64,000 nucleotides of DNA from Terrabacter sp. Root181 (GTDB lineage Bacteria > Actinomycetota > Actinomycetes > Actinomycetales > Dermatophilaceae). Below the pieces are notes generated by a model, which saw nothing but the letters and a program-made list of their open reading frames with translations, was not told the origin of the DNA and did not search any database. The stretch is from contig NZ_LMHU01000001.1 of the NCBI RefSeq assembly GCF_001428505.1, positions 16,273 through 80,272 of the forward strand, in the 5' to 3' direction. Shown piece after piece: positions 33,107-41,841 of this stretch (within the stretch, counting starts at the first letter, position 1; every line of letters starts with the position of its first letter). A program made the position numbers and the translations under genes.

Positions 33107-35727
33107 CGCGTGACCTCCGTGCGCAGTCCCTCGAGGAGCCGGTCTGGACGCACCGGCAGTGACAGGGGTCGCCAGCCCGTGGCGTTGAAGATGGCGTTCC
33201 CCACGGAGGCCGCGGGACTGACGGTGGCGACCTCGCCCAGCCCGACGCCACCGCCCGGCACGCGGTCCCACCCCTCCTCGTGGAAGTGGATGTCGATCTC
33301 GGGGGTGTCTCCCAGCTGCGGGATGCGGTAGTCCTCGAGGTTGGCCGTGAGGGTGAGTCCGGTGTGCGGGTCGAGGACCTGGTTCTCGTAGAGCGCGAGC
33401 CCGACGCCCTGGATGATCGAGCCCTCGCACTGGCTGCGGGCGAGGACCGGGGCGTGGATGCGGCCGACGGCGATGCCGCCGTGGACGCGGAGAACCCGGG
33501 TCTTCCCGGTGCGGGTGTCGACCTCGACCTCGGTGACGTGCAGGGCCGCCGAGAAGCCGCGGCCGACCTGGATGCCGTTCATCGTCATCGGGACGGCTCG
33601 GAGACCGCGGTCGCCGCCGCGCTTCGCCGTCGCCGACGCGCCGGCCGGGGCACGGTCGAGGTCGGTGCCGACCCGATCACGGAGGCTGGTCGCCGCCTCG
33701 ACGGCGGTCGACCACAGCGACACCGTCGTGCGGCTGCCCCCGGACGCCGGGCCGTGGGACGTGCCGCCGTGGGAGCGACCGAGCCGGACCTCGACGGCGG
33801 ACGGGTCGACGTCAAAGACACCCGCCACCGCCCGGGCGACGACCGTGCGGCTCCCGGTCCCCATGTCCTGCGCAGCCGTCGACGCGACCAGGTGACCGGC
33901 CTCGACGGACACGACGACCTCGCAGTCGGGGTCGACGAGGTAGATCCAGTTGCCGGCAGCCACACCGACGCCGCGCCGGAAGCGCCCGGACTGGCTGCCG
34001 GTGGCGGGTCGCCGCTCCCACGTCGGGAGCGCACTCGCCCAGCGGTAGAGCGCCTGACGCTTCTGGTTGCCGTCCCACTGGGCGCGCAGCCCGATCGGGT
34101 CGCGGTTGAAGCGGTGGGCGACCTCGTCGACGGTCTGCTCGAGCGACCAGGCGCTCGTCGGGCCGCCGGGTCCCCGGAACGGCGCTCCGGGAGGCGCGTT
34201 CGTCACGACGTCGACGTCGCGGGCCAGGCGCGGCGTGCGCTCGTAGAGCAGCATCGACAGGGCGGCCACGCTGTTGCCGATCGCGACCCCCGCGTGGCTG
34301 TCGGTGTCGACGACGAGCGCCCTGACGGCCTGCGTGTCGTCGTCGACGAGCATCGAGACGCGCGACCGGCTGCCCGGGCGGTTGCCGGTGCCGGTCAGCT
34401 CCTCGTGCCGGTCGAGCACGAGCCGCACCGGTCGACGCGCGAGACGGCTCAGGGAGATCGCGCTCGTGGCCTCCGTCGTGAGTGAGAGCTTGGCCCCGAA
34501 CCCGCCGCCGACGTGCTCGGCGACGACCTCCACCTGCGTGGGGTCGAGGTCGAAGCGGTCGGCGATGGCGTGCCGCATGAGGTCCACGCCCTGGGTGCTG
34601 AGCCAGACCCGCAGATGCTGCGGGTCGGTCCAGTCGGCGACGCAGGCGTGCGGCTCGAAGGCCGTGTGCAGCTGGGCCGCGGTGTGGAACTCCAGCTCGA
34701 CGAGGCCCGGTCTCCCGGCGGCGCGCGCGGCACCGACGCGGCGTTTGGCGAGGGTGCCCAGGAAGGGGCTGCGCGAGGGCCCGTGGCGGTTGCCGTCCCA
34801 TGGCGCCGGCATCGACCCACCCTCACCGGCGGACGGCGCGGCCTTGCGCTCGCCCCGCGTCGGGTAGACGAGCGGGGCACCCGGGCGCACGGCCGCCTCG
34901 GGATCGAGCACGAAGTCGAGGGGCGTCACGGGCACGACGAGCTCGCGCGCGACCCGGCGCGCCTCGGCGAGGGACTCTGCCGCGACGACGGCGATCGGCT
35001 GACCGGCCCAGCGCACGCGTCGGTCGTCGCCGAGGACGTCGAGGCCGACGACGCCGTCCGGGAAGCGGATCGGACCGACGGTCCCGGCCGCCACGTCGGA
35101 CCGGCGGATCGCGGCGTGCAGCATGCCGGGCAGGACGACGTCCGTCGTGTAGACGGCGGCCCCGGTGACCTTGGCAGGGGCGTCGACGCGCTCGACGTGG
35201 CCGGCCCCGTCGTCGTGCTCGCCGCGGCACGCGGCGGCGACCGCGCGGTAGATCCCCTCGTACGAGCCGCAGCGGCACAGGTGGCCGGCGAGGGCCTCGG
35301 CGATCGTCTCGCGGTCGGGCCCGTCGGCACCGGCTTTTCCGACCTCCCCGGCGGCACCGGCGGCACCGCGCTCGGCCCGCCACCGGTCGTGGAAGGCGAC
35401 TGCGTCGACGACGAATCCCGGTGTGCAGTAGCCGCACTGGAGCCCGTCGTGGTGGGCGAAGGCGCGCTGCACGGGATGGAGGTCGTCGCCGTCGGCCAGG
35501 CCCTCGACGGTCGTCACGCTCGCGTCGCGCAGCCGGGTCGCCGGGGTGAGGCAGCCGAGCACCGGCTCGCCGTCGACGAGCATCGTGCACGCGCCGCAGA
35601 CGCCGCTGCCGCAGACGAGCTTGGTGCCGGTCAGGCCGAGGCGGTCGCGCACGACGTCGACGGCCGACTCGGTGCCCTCGACCTCGACGACCCGCGCCTC
35701 GTCGTTGACCGTGGTGGTGAGCTCCAT
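33103..35727 (-). CDS. fused [2Fe-2S] and molybdopterin subunit of a PaoABC/xanthine-dehydrogenase-type enzyme
   Basis: An 874-residue fusion. Residues 1-170 are a two-cluster iron-sulfur subunit: CGSGVCGACTMLVDG with a later GC (plant-type cluster) and CGYCTPGFV plus LCRCGSYEGI (alpha-helical cluster). The molybdopterin part starts near residue 175 (RVDAPAKVTGAAVYTTD) and contains GGGFGAK, PFRGPG and the catalytic Glu region GGGVGLGEVAT. In most relatives these are two genes (PaoA and PaoC); here they are joined by a short linker. GGGAGG precedes ATG 35727. Likely an oxidoreductase that hydroxylates aldehydes or heterocycles. No XdhC/MocA cofactor-maturation gene is in the window. Confidence 0.9.
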   Translation of the reverse strand: MELTTTVNDEARVVEVEGTESAVDVVRDRLGLTGTKLVCGSGVCGACTMLVDGEPVLGCLTPATRLRDASVTTVEGLADGDDLHPVQRAFAHHDGLQCGYCTPGFVVDAVAFHDRWRAERGAAGAAGEVGKAGADGPDRETIAEALAGHLCRCGSYEGIYRAVAAACRGEHDDGAGHVERVDAPAKVTGAAVYTTDVVLPGMLHAAIRRSDVAAGTVGPIRFPDGVVGLDVLGDDRRVRWAGQPIAVVAAESLAEARRVARELVVPVTPLDFVLDPEAAVRPGAPLVYPTRGERKAAPSAGEGGSMPAPWDGNRHGPSRSPFLGTLAKRRVGAARAAGRPGLVELEFHTAAQLHTAFEPHACVADWTDPQHLRVWLSTQGVDLMRHAIADRFDLDPTQVEVVAEHVGGGFGAKLSLTTEATSAISLSRLARRPVRLVLDRHEELTGTGNRPGSRSRVSMLVDDDTQAVRALVVDTDSHAGVAIGNSVAALSMLLYERTPRLARDVDVVTNAPPGAPFRGPGGPTSAWSLEQTVDEVAHRFNRDPIGLRAQWDGNQKRQALYRWASALPTWERRPATGSQSGRFRRGVGVAAGNWIYLVDPDCEVVVSVEAGHLVASTAAQDMGTGSRTVVARAVAGVFDVDPSAVEVRLGRSHGGTSHGPASGGSRTTVSLWSTAVEAATSLRDRVGTDLDRAPAGASATAKRGGDRGLRAVPMTMNGIQVGRGFSAALHVTEVEVDTRTGKTRVLRVHGGIAVGRIHAPVLARSQCEGSIIQGVGLALYENQVLDPHTGLTLTANLEDYRIPQLGDTPEIDIHFHEEGWDRVPGGGVGLGEVATVSPAASVGNAIFNATGWRPLSLPVRPDRLLEGLRTEVTR

Positions 35728-35875
35728 GAGGCCTCCCTGCGGCTGCGTCTCGACGAGACGGTGCGAACCGACGCTACCTCCGGATCGGCCGCGGCGCGAT
35801 GATGGTGTGGAGGGCTCTCGTCCGCGCCGACCCACGGCCGGAACGGCGACCCGCAGCGACGAGGAGGACACGGTC

Positions 35876-36808
35876 ATGCGCATCGCGGTGCTCGGCACGG
35901 GCGGGATCGGCGGCTACTTCGGCGGGCGGCTCGCGGCGTCCGGGCACGACGTCACGTTCGTGGCGCGGGGCGACCACCTCGAGGCGATCCGCGACAGCGG
36001 TCTCGTCGTGACGAGCGTCGCCGGCGACTTCACGGTCGAGCCCGCGCACGCCACCGACGACGTGACGTCGATCGGCGTCGTCGACGCGGTCCTGCTCGCG
36101 GTCAAGACGTGGCAGCTGCCACCCGTCCTCGAGTCGCTGCGCTCGCTCGTCGGACCCGGCACGGCCGTCGTCACCACCCAGAACGGGGTCGAGGCGCCCG
36201 ACCAGGTGGCCGCCGTCGTCGGGCGCTCCGCGGTGCTGCCCGGCATCGCCAAGATCTTCGCCTACATCGACGGTCCCGGCCGCATCACGCACGCGGGCGG
36301 CCCCGCCTCCTTGGCCTTCGACGAGTGGTCGGCCGCTCCCGCGCCGTCCGACCGGGTCGCCCGGCTCCGCGAGGCGGTGACGGCCTCGGGTGCGGTGTCG
36401 CCCGTGCCCGACGACATCTGGGCCGAGCTGTGGTCGAAGATGCTCTTCGTCGTGCCCTTCGGCGGGCTCGGCGCCGCCCTCGACTCGACCATCGGCGAGC
36501 TGCGCACGAAGCCGTCGAGCCGGGCGCTCCTTCAGGAAGCGATGCGGGAGGTGGAGACGCTGGCCCGGGCACGCGGCACACACCTGCCCGAGCGCGTGGT
36601 CGCGGGCACGATGGCCTTCGTCGACGACCAGCCCGCCGACGCGACGACGTCGCTGCAGCGGGACCTGCTCGAGGGCAGGCCGTCCGAGCTCGACGCGTGG
36701 ACGGGCGCCGTCGTGCGCCTCGCGAGCGAGTCCGGCGTGGACGTGCCGCTGCACCGCCTGCTGCTCGAGGTGCTCACCTCACGCCACCCAGGGGCGCTGC
36801 TCGGCTGA
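35876..36808 (+). CDS. ketopantoate reductase family (2-dehydropantoate 2-reductase)
   Basis: A 310-residue NADPH-dependent reductase of the PanE/ApbA family. The N-terminal Rossmann motif is MRIAVLGTGGIGGYFGGRLA; LLAVKTWQL and TTQNGVEAPDQVA (with the conserved Asn) follow; the catalytic Lys region is ELWSKMLFVVPFGGLGA, then SxxxD-type residues near PSELDAW. The reaction in true PanE is reduction of ketopantoate to pantoate for coenzyme A. Many genomes hold several paralogues of unknown substrate, so I do not assign panE. GAGGAGGACACGGTC precedes ATG 35876. Confidence 0.88.
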   Translation: MRIAVLGTGGIGGYFGGRLAASGHDVTFVARGDHLEAIRDSGLVVTSVAGDFTVEPAHATDDVTSIGVVDAVLLAVKTWQLPPVLESLRSLVGPGTAVVTTQNGVEAPDQVAAVVGRSAVLPGIAKIFAYIDGPGRITHAGGPASLAFDEWSAAPAPSDRVARLREAVTASGAVSPVPDDIWAELWSKMLFVVPFGGLGAALDSTIGELRTKPSSRALLQEAMREVETLARARGTHLPERVVAGTMAFVDDQPADATTSLQRDLLEGRPSELDAWTGAVVRLASESGVDVPLHRLLLEVLTSRHPGALLG

Positions 36809-36863
36809 CCGGTGACCGCGCTGATGGCGTACGCCCTCGGCGGCGTCCGAGCCCGGGTGACGC

Positions 36864-37718
36864 TCAGAGGTCGGGGCGGCACACCCCACGACCGAGGATC
36901 GAGAGCCCGCGCCGGTCGCCGTCGGCGGGGCCGGCCCCCGTGCCGCCCGTCTGCGACATGAGCTGCGAGCCGTCGGACACGTGGTTGAGCCCGAGCACGT
37001 GCCCGATCTCGTGCTCGACGACGGCGCGGGCGGAGTCGCGTCGGCCCGCGGCGAGCAGGTCGTGCATCGCCTTCGCGTCGAGCCAGACCGACCCGGTGAC
37101 GTAGACGAGGACCCCGTCACCGGCAGCCCGCGGCGTGCTGCCGCCGAGTCCGACGGTGCCGCCCGCGAGCCTCGGGATCTGCTCGGGCGTCGCGAAGGCG
37201 ACGTAGACCGGCGCCCAGCGGTCGCCGTAGCGGTCGGGCTGGTACGGGTCGCGCTCGGGGGTAGGCCCCTCGTCGGTCAGGCCGTCGTCGACGAAGCGCA
37301 GCCCGCTCGCCTCGGACATCGTCGCGACGGCCTCGCGCACGAGGGCGTCGCCACCGGGCGGCAGGCGGACCGTGCTCGTCGTGAAGTGGATCGGCCGGCA
37401 GGGGTCGTAGGCCACCGGGTCCAGGCCGTCGGCCTGCATCCGCATGAACGTGTAGCCGCCGTGGCCGCCCGGCATCGACGGGGGGTCACCGAGCGGGGCC
37501 TGGGCCGCGCCGATGCCGGCCGGCGGGGAGTCGACCCCGATGCCGTGCCTCGAGTCGAACGGCCGCGCCTGCCACAGCCACAGCGGGACCGTGATCGCGA
37601 GCACGGCGAGGATCACGGTGCCGAGCCACACGGGCCGGCGCCCGCGGGACGCACTCGCGCCGGTGGCTCGGTGCCGACCGGGTGCGCGAACGAGGGACCC
37701 CTGACGCATGTCCTGCAT
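36864..37718 (-). CDS. membrane-anchored matrixin-like zinc metalloprotease
   Basis: A 284-residue protein with a single N-terminal anchor helix (WLGTVILAVLAITVPLWLWQ, about residues 31-50) and an extracytoplasmic M10/M12-like domain. The extended zinc motif is HEIGHVLGLNH (HExxHxxGxxH) near residue 236, followed by SQLMSQ in place of the usual Met-turn region. A conserved block MxSEASGLRFVDDG is typical of these bacterial matrixin-like proteins. Start is uncertain between ATG 37718 and 37709. It is divergent from another metalloprotease. Target unknown. Confidence 0.85.
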   Translation of the reverse strand: MQDMRQGSLVRAPGRHRATGASASRGRRPVWLGTVILAVLAITVPLWLWQARPFDSRHGIGVDSPPAGIGAAQAPLGDPPSMPGGHGGYTFMRMQADGLDPVAYDPCRPIHFTTSTVRLPPGGDALVREAVATMSEASGLRFVDDGLTDEGPTPERDPYQPDRYGDRWAPVYVAFATPEQIPRLAGGTVGLGGSTPRAAGDGVLVYVTGSVWLDAKAMHDLLAAGRRDSARAVVEHEIGHVLGLNHVSDGSQLMSQTGGTGAGPADGDRRGLSILGRGVCRPDL

Positions 37719-37840
37719 GGTGCCGTGAACCGCCCGTCCTGTCGCATCGAGAGCCTGCGCCTCGCGCGCGACTCCTCTTTCCGTACCCAACGGGGGTCCA
37801 CCTCGGGCACCCACAACCGTGTCGGCTAGGTTCTGCGTCC

Positions 37841-38548
37841 GTGGACTGGTTCGAGGCGGTGCGCGACCGGGTGGTCCCGGCGACCGGTGACGTCGCCCTG
37901 GCCGCCCCCCGGCTGCTGATCGTCCTCGGCATCGCGCTCGTCCTCGTTGCCGTCGAGCCGCTGTGGAAGGTCGTACGCCTCGCCGTCACCCTCGTGCACG
38001 AGCTCGGTCACGCCGTGGTCGGGGTGCTCGTCGGGCGGCAGTTCACGGGTTTCGTGCTCCGCGGTGACATGTCCGGCCACGCCGTGACCCGTGGCCCGGT
38101 GCGCGGCCCCGGCCGCATGGCCTCGACGTGGTCGGGATACCCGATGCCGGCGCTGCTCGGCGCCGCGATGGTGTGGGCGGCCGAGCGCGGCTGGGCGGCC
38201 CCCGTCATCACGGCCGGTCTCGCCGTCCTCCTCTTCGCCCTCGTCCGGGTGCGGTCGGCGCTCACGGTCGTCGTCATGCTCGTCGCCATCGCCGGATCGG
38301 CCGCCCTCTGGTGGTGGCGCGACGACGCGCTGCAGACGCAGGTGCTCGTCGGCCTGGGCGTCGTGCTCGTCGTCGGGGCCTGGCGCCATCTGCTCGCGGT
38401 GCTGGGCGACCGCAGCAGCGGCAGCGACCCGGGCGTCCTCGCCTCGCTGACGCACCTGCCACGTGCCGCCTGGAACCTCTCGTTCGTCGTCGTGTGCGCC
38501 CTCGCGACGTGGGTCGTCGCGGCCGAGGTCGTCGCCACCCTGCACTGA
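37841..38548 (+). CDS. M50B-like membrane metallopeptidase
   Basis: A 235-residue membrane protein with about six helices and the zinc motif VHELGHAVVG (HExxH) inside the second helix near residues 53-57. This fits the peptidase M50B-like family of actinobacteria, related to site-2 proteases, though the second motif (NxxPxxxxDGG) of true site-2 proteases is not evident, so peptidase activity is uncertain. GTG 37841 is chosen because no ATG lies near and the fold starts there. It is divergent from the matrixin-like gene with about 120 bases between. A terminator hairpin follows at 38683-38723. Confidence 0.8.
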   Translation: MDWFEAVRDRVVPATGDVALAAPRLLIVLGIALVLVAVEPLWKVVRLAVTLVHELGHAVVGVLVGRQFTGFVLRGDMSGHAVTRGPVRGPGRMASTWSGYPMPALLGAAMVWAAERGWAAPVITAGLAVLLFALVRVRSALTVVVMLVAIAGSAALWWWRDDALQTQVLVGLGVVLVVGAWRHLLAVLGDRSSGSDPGVLASLTHLPRAAWNLSFVVVCALATWVVAAEVVATLH

Positions 38549-38682
38549 CCGGCACGAAGGCCGGCTGTCGGTGGTCGACGCGCCGGGAAAATGGGTAAGC
38601 GAAGATCGGGTGGAGGCAGGGGGACCACCCTGCACCACACCTCGGGGACGCCGCATCCGGTGCACGGATGACCACGGCGACG

Positions 38683-38723
38683 GCCCGGCGGCATGCAGGG
38701 AGATCACTGGCATGCCGCCGGGC
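38683..38723. terminator. bidirectional terminator hairpin
   Basis: GCCCGGCGGCATGC (38683-38696) pairs perfectly with GCATGCCGCCGGGC (38710-38723) around a 13-base loop, in the 213-base gap between the convergent M50-like and Lon-domain genes. Confidence 0.75.
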
Positions 38724-38761
38724 TGGGCCCCGCCTGCAGGCGGTCGGCCTTCGCGATGAGG

Positions 38762-39412
38762 TCAGTTGAGGCTGAAGGGCGGGATCGGCGGCCGGGCGAC
38801 CGCGCCGAGGGCAGCGGCGAACTCGCGCTCACGCCTGACCAGCTCGAGGCCGAGCCGCAGGCGCGACTCCGTGTCGCTGCTCGCGAGGAGGCGCTGGCGG
38901 TCGGCCACGTCCAGACTCACGGCGTCGGACACGGCATACGCGAGGGCACGGTCGTCGGCCGGGAGCTCGGGGTCGGTGCCCGTCACCGCGGCGAAGACGG
39001 CGAGCTCGGCGCGGAGGCGGGCCGCGAGGAGGGTGACGGTCGCGGCGTCGCCGTCGGGCTCGGTCAGCCAGGTGACGCGGGCCGTGGTGTACGGCGTGCC
39101 GGCGGACTCGTCGATGGCGTCGAGCCGGAAGCGGTCCGTGCCCTCCGAGACGACGAGGAACCGCTCGCCCTCGAGCGCAGCGGCCTGGGTGAGCAGGGCG
39201 CCGCAGCCGATGGGGTGCAGGGCGCGCACGCCCTCCTCGCCGACCTCGTAGCCCTCCCGGATCGCGACGACCCCGAAGACGGGGGAGCGCTCGTCCTGCC
39301 CGTCGAGCAGGTCCCGGAGCAGCCGGACGTAGCGCGGTTCGAAGATCTGCAGGGGCAACCGCCCACCGGGCATGAGCACGGTGCCGAGCGGGAAGAGCGG
39401 CAGGGTCGCCAT
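38762..39412 (-). CDS. LON peptidase substrate-binding-domain protein
   Basis: A 216-residue protein made only of the Lon N-terminal (LAN) domain: it begins MATLPLFPLGTVLMPGGRLP followed by LQIFEPRY, the family hallmark, with GCGALL and VSEGTDRFRL later. It has no AAA or protease domain. Such free-standing proteins are widespread in actinobacteria and may bind unfolded polypeptides or adapt substrates; the true role is unknown. The gene precedes a Ser/Thr kinase in the same orientation with a 99-base gap, so cotranscription is possible but not shown. Confidence 0.9.
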   Translation of the reverse strand: MATLPLFPLGTVLMPGGRLPLQIFEPRYVRLLRDLLDGQDERSPVFGVVAIREGYEVGEEGVRALHPIGCGALLTQAAALEGERFLVVSEGTDRFRLDAIDESAGTPYTTARVTWLTEPDGDAATVTLLAARLRAELAVFAAVTGTDPELPADDRALAYAVSDAVSLDVADRQRLLASSDTESRLRLGLELVRREREFAAALGAVARPPIPPFSLN

Positions 39413-39511
39413 GGAGTCAGCCTAGGTCGGATCGACAGCAGCGGCAGGAACGCTGTCGAGCCCCGGGGGACCACGTGTGGCCGGTGCCGACCCGGAGTGG
39501 ACCCGGCGCGG

Positions 39512-40513
39512 TCAGTCGCGGGCGCCGGACGGCATCGCCTGCGTGGCGCCGAGCTGGTCGGCCGTCACGGCGGGGTTGGAGCCGGTGCGCTGCGCCGGGT
39601 CCCGGACTTCGCCGTGGAGCTCCTCAACCTCGTCAAGCATCTCGGCGGGCGAGCCGTTGATGGCCGTCGCGAGGCCGAGCGCGAGACCGCGCAGCTCCTG
39701 GTCGCCCAGGCCGAGGCGGACGGCGACAGCGGCCGCGTTGGCCGGACGCTTCTCGGGGTCCTTCTCGAGGCACTCGGCGATGAGGTCGCGCAGGTCCTCC
39801 GGCACGTCGTCGGGCAGCGGCGGGGGTGGCTCGTTGACGTGGCTGAGGGCCGTGGCGATGGGGGTGCCGCGGTCGAAGGGACGCTTGCCCACGAGCATCT
39901 CGTGGCCGACGACGCCGAGGGCGTAGAGGTCGCTCGCGCCCGTGGCGGCGTGGCCGAGCGCCTGCTCGGGACTGATGTAGTTGGGCGTGCCGAGCATCTC
40001 GCCGTGCTGCGTGTGACCGGACGCGTCGAGAGCGCGCGCGATGCCGAAGTCGGTGAGCTTCACGAGCCCGTCCTCGCGCACCATGATGTTGGCCGGCTTG
40101 ATGTCGCGGTGCACGACGCGCGCCTCGTGGGCGACGCCGAGCGCGAGCGCGGCCTGACCCATGATCGAGCGGACCTCGCTCGGTACCAGCGGCCCGCGTC
40201 GGGTGAGGACAGCGGAGAGCGGCTCGCCGGAGACGAGCTCCATGACGAGGAACGCGAGGCCCTGGTCCTCGCCGTAGTCGAAGACCGTCGCGATGTTGGT
40301 GTGCAGCAGCGCCGCCGAGTGCACCGCCTCGTCGCGGAAGCGGAGGGCGAAGAGCCGCTCGTGGTCGGCGTCGGGGCGCATGACCTTGACCGCGACCTCG
40401 CGCCGCAGCACGAAGTCGGTGCCGGCCCAGACATCGGCCATCCCCCCGGAGGCGATGCGGCTCTCCAGCTGATAGCGGTCGCCGAGGACGAACCCTTCCT
40501 GCAGGCGGTTCAT
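39512..40513 (-). CDS. soluble serine/threonine protein kinase (PknA-like)
   Basis: A 333-residue Hanks-type kinase. Motifs are in order: ASGGMADVWAG (glycine loop), EVAVKVM (ATP-binding Lys), VVHRDIKPANIM (catalytic loop), LTDFGIARA (DFG), GTPNYISPEQALG (APE-equivalent) and ALGVVGHEM. It has no membrane helix and no PASTA repeats; the tail of about 60 residues is polar. It is close in sequence to the PknA-type kinase at 50223, sharing VFDYGE and ISPEQALG blocks, so it may be a duplicate freed from the membrane. Its substrates are unknown; the MinD-like and FHA proteins in this region are natural candidates. Confidence 0.92.
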   Translation of the reverse strand: MNRLQEGFVLGDRYQLESRIASGGMADVWAGTDFVLRREVAVKVMRPDADHERLFALRFRDEAVHSAALLHTNIATVFDYGEDQGLAFLVMELVSGEPLSAVLTRRGPLVPSEVRSIMGQAALALGVAHEARVVHRDIKPANIMVREDGLVKLTDFGIARALDASGHTQHGEMLGTPNYISPEQALGHAATGASDLYALGVVGHEMLVGKRPFDRGTPIATALSHVNEPPPPLPDDVPEDLRDLIAECLEKDPEKRPANAAAVAVRLGLGDQELRGLALGLATAINGSPAEMLDEVEELHGEVRDPAQRTGSNPAVTADQLGATQAMPSGARD

Positions 40514-40828
40514 GTCAGTGGCACCGGGGCCTTTCGGTCTGAAGGTGCACGTCAGTTGACATCTCAGGGGCCTTCGTCAGCGGTCATGGTACGGGACCCC
40601 GCAATGAATGAACATTCACGGGCTGGGGCTCTGCAGAACCGTCCCCCCGGTCGCACGGCTCCCGCCTACATACCCCTCGCATCACTGCCTCGAACCGTCG
40701 ATGTGGTCCGCTTCGCGCCACGAGCCCGACGGCACACGATGGTCGTGTGCCGTCGGGCCGGGTGACGCGTCCGGGGCCCCGGTCGGGGGTCCTGGGGCGA
40801 GATCGCAGGCGCGATCTCAGGCGGGATC
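40514..40828. other. intergenic region with kinase leader and an 11-12 bp tandem repeat
   Basis: This 315-base gap holds the upstream region of the kinase gene and, at the other end, the 3' region of the anchored exported protein. At 40802-40832 there are three imperfect 11-12 base units resembling GCGATCTCAGGC, running into the end of the next gene. A strong hairpin lies at 40724-40758. No gene is supported here. Confidence 0.6.
40724..40758 (-). terminator. terminator hairpin
   Basis: GCCCGACGGCACACGA (40724-40739) and its perfect complement (40743-40758) form a 16-bp stem with a 3-base loop, about 70 bases downstream of the exported-protein gene on the minus strand. Confidence 0.75.
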
Positions 40829-41239
40829 TCAAGCGGCGCGTCGGCGGTTCGTCGACGCGATCATGAGCCCACCCGCGATGACGACCGCAGCGGCGACCCC
40901 GATGCCGATCGCCGGCAGGTCGGACGGCTCGGGCGAGGGCAGGACGACGCGGGGCGACACGGGCGTGGCCACCTCGGGCGTACCCTGCTCGGCCGCGGAG
41001 GCCGACCCCGCGCCGGAGCCCGGGGACGCCGACGACTGGTCGCGGCAGGACACGGCCGAGGCACCGCCGACGTAGACGCAGTCCGACGGGGCGGACGAGG
41101 CCTGCGGGACGGGAATCGGGTCGGGCAGCTTCATGGCGAGCGCCGGACCGGCGAGAGCCAGGCAGAGGACTGCCGAGGTGCCGAGCGCTGCGGCCGAGCG
41201 ACGCGCGAGGGTGGTGGTGGTGGAGGACTGACTGGACAT
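40829..41239 (-). CDS. small exported protein with C-terminal membrane anchor
   Basis: A 136-residue protein with a signal peptide (a SAAALGTSAVLCLALAGPAL-type core, cleavage near ALA), a Pro/Ser/Ala-rich extracellular segment of about 70 residues holding two cysteines (SDCVYVGGASAVSCRDQ), and a C-terminal helix (IGVAAAVVIAGGLMIA) ending in basic NRRR. The layout is that of a sortase or tail-anchored surface protein, but no LPxTG or LAxTG motif is present (the sequence is LPSPEPSD). AAAGGAG precedes ATG 41239. I do not recognise the family. Confidence 0.7.
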   Translation of the reverse strand: MSSQSSTTTTLARRSAAALGTSAVLCLALAGPALAMKLPDPIPVPQASSAPSDCVYVGGASAVSCRDQSSASPGSGAGSASAAEQGTPEVATPVSPRVVLPSPEPSDLPAIGIGVAAAVVIAGGLMIASTNRRRAA

Positions 41240-41517
41240 GTGGCGCTCCTTTCGGGTGGAGAGTCGACCCCGCACGGCCGCGCCTGGACCGCGATCATTC
41301 CCGGGGGCGTCGCGCCGTCCGGGGTTCCGTGTGGCGCGACTGGAGCTGATCTAGCTGGGTAGCGGACAGACGCCCGATCCGGGCTCCAGATACCGAACGG
41401 CGTGCTGCTTCGACGAATTCGCGGACGAAGCCACCTCAGAACGGACGGATCGGTCCTGGTACGCGAGGGGGGAACCGTCGCCTCCGCTTCGCTCCGGCTC
41501 CTCCCAAATCCCGGGCG

Positions 41518-41596
41518 GCGCACGCGATGACGAAGGGCCCGCACACGCGGAAGGGCCCCAGTTCCGAGAACTGGGGCCCTTCGTCATCGCGTGCGC
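41518..41596 (-). terminator. tRNA terminator with two competing hairpins
   Basis: Downstream of the tRNA, GAAGGGCCCCAGTTC (41550-41564) pairs perfectly with 41568-41582: a 15-bp stem and 3-base loop, a good intrinsic terminator. Overlapping it, 41518-41540 is a perfect 23-bp inverted copy of 41574-41596, which includes the last five bases of the tRNA. The two stems use the same central arm, so they cannot form together. The region 41240-41517 upstream of it holds no gene that I can support. Confidence 0.7.
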
Positions 41597-41674
41597 GAGG
41601 GGGGATTTGAACCCCCACGCCCTTTCGGACACTGGCACCTGAAGCCAGCGCGTCTGCCATTCCGCCACTCGCGC
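41592..41674 (-). tRNA. tRNA-Leu (anticodon CAG)
   Basis: A class II tRNA of 83 bases on the minus strand. The acceptor stem GCGCGAG pairs with CTCGCGC before the discriminator A. The anticodon stem CTGGC/GCCAG encloses the loop TTCAGGT, giving anticodon CAG for CTG codons. A variable arm and GGGGGTTCAAATCCCCC T-arm are present. CCA is not encoded. A tRNA-Leu beside fhaA is also found in Mycobacterium tuberculosis, supporting synteny with the pknB region. Confidence 0.95.
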
Positions 41675-41841
41675 GTGACAAGGAGACAGTGTGCTGTATC
41701 AGGCCCGCTATCGCCAAACCGGGTCCCCCGGCGTGGGCTCGTCAGCCCATTCCGGCTCGCCGTGACACGTCGGATGGTCCGCCGTCCGGTGGGGTGATCA
41801 CCACACCAGGGCGCAGACCATCGGCCGATCGACCAGCCGGG

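Noticed and set aside
41351-41717. Small open frames across the tRNA-Leu
   Set aside because: They translate the tRNA itself, a common false call beginning MAEWQTRW-like.
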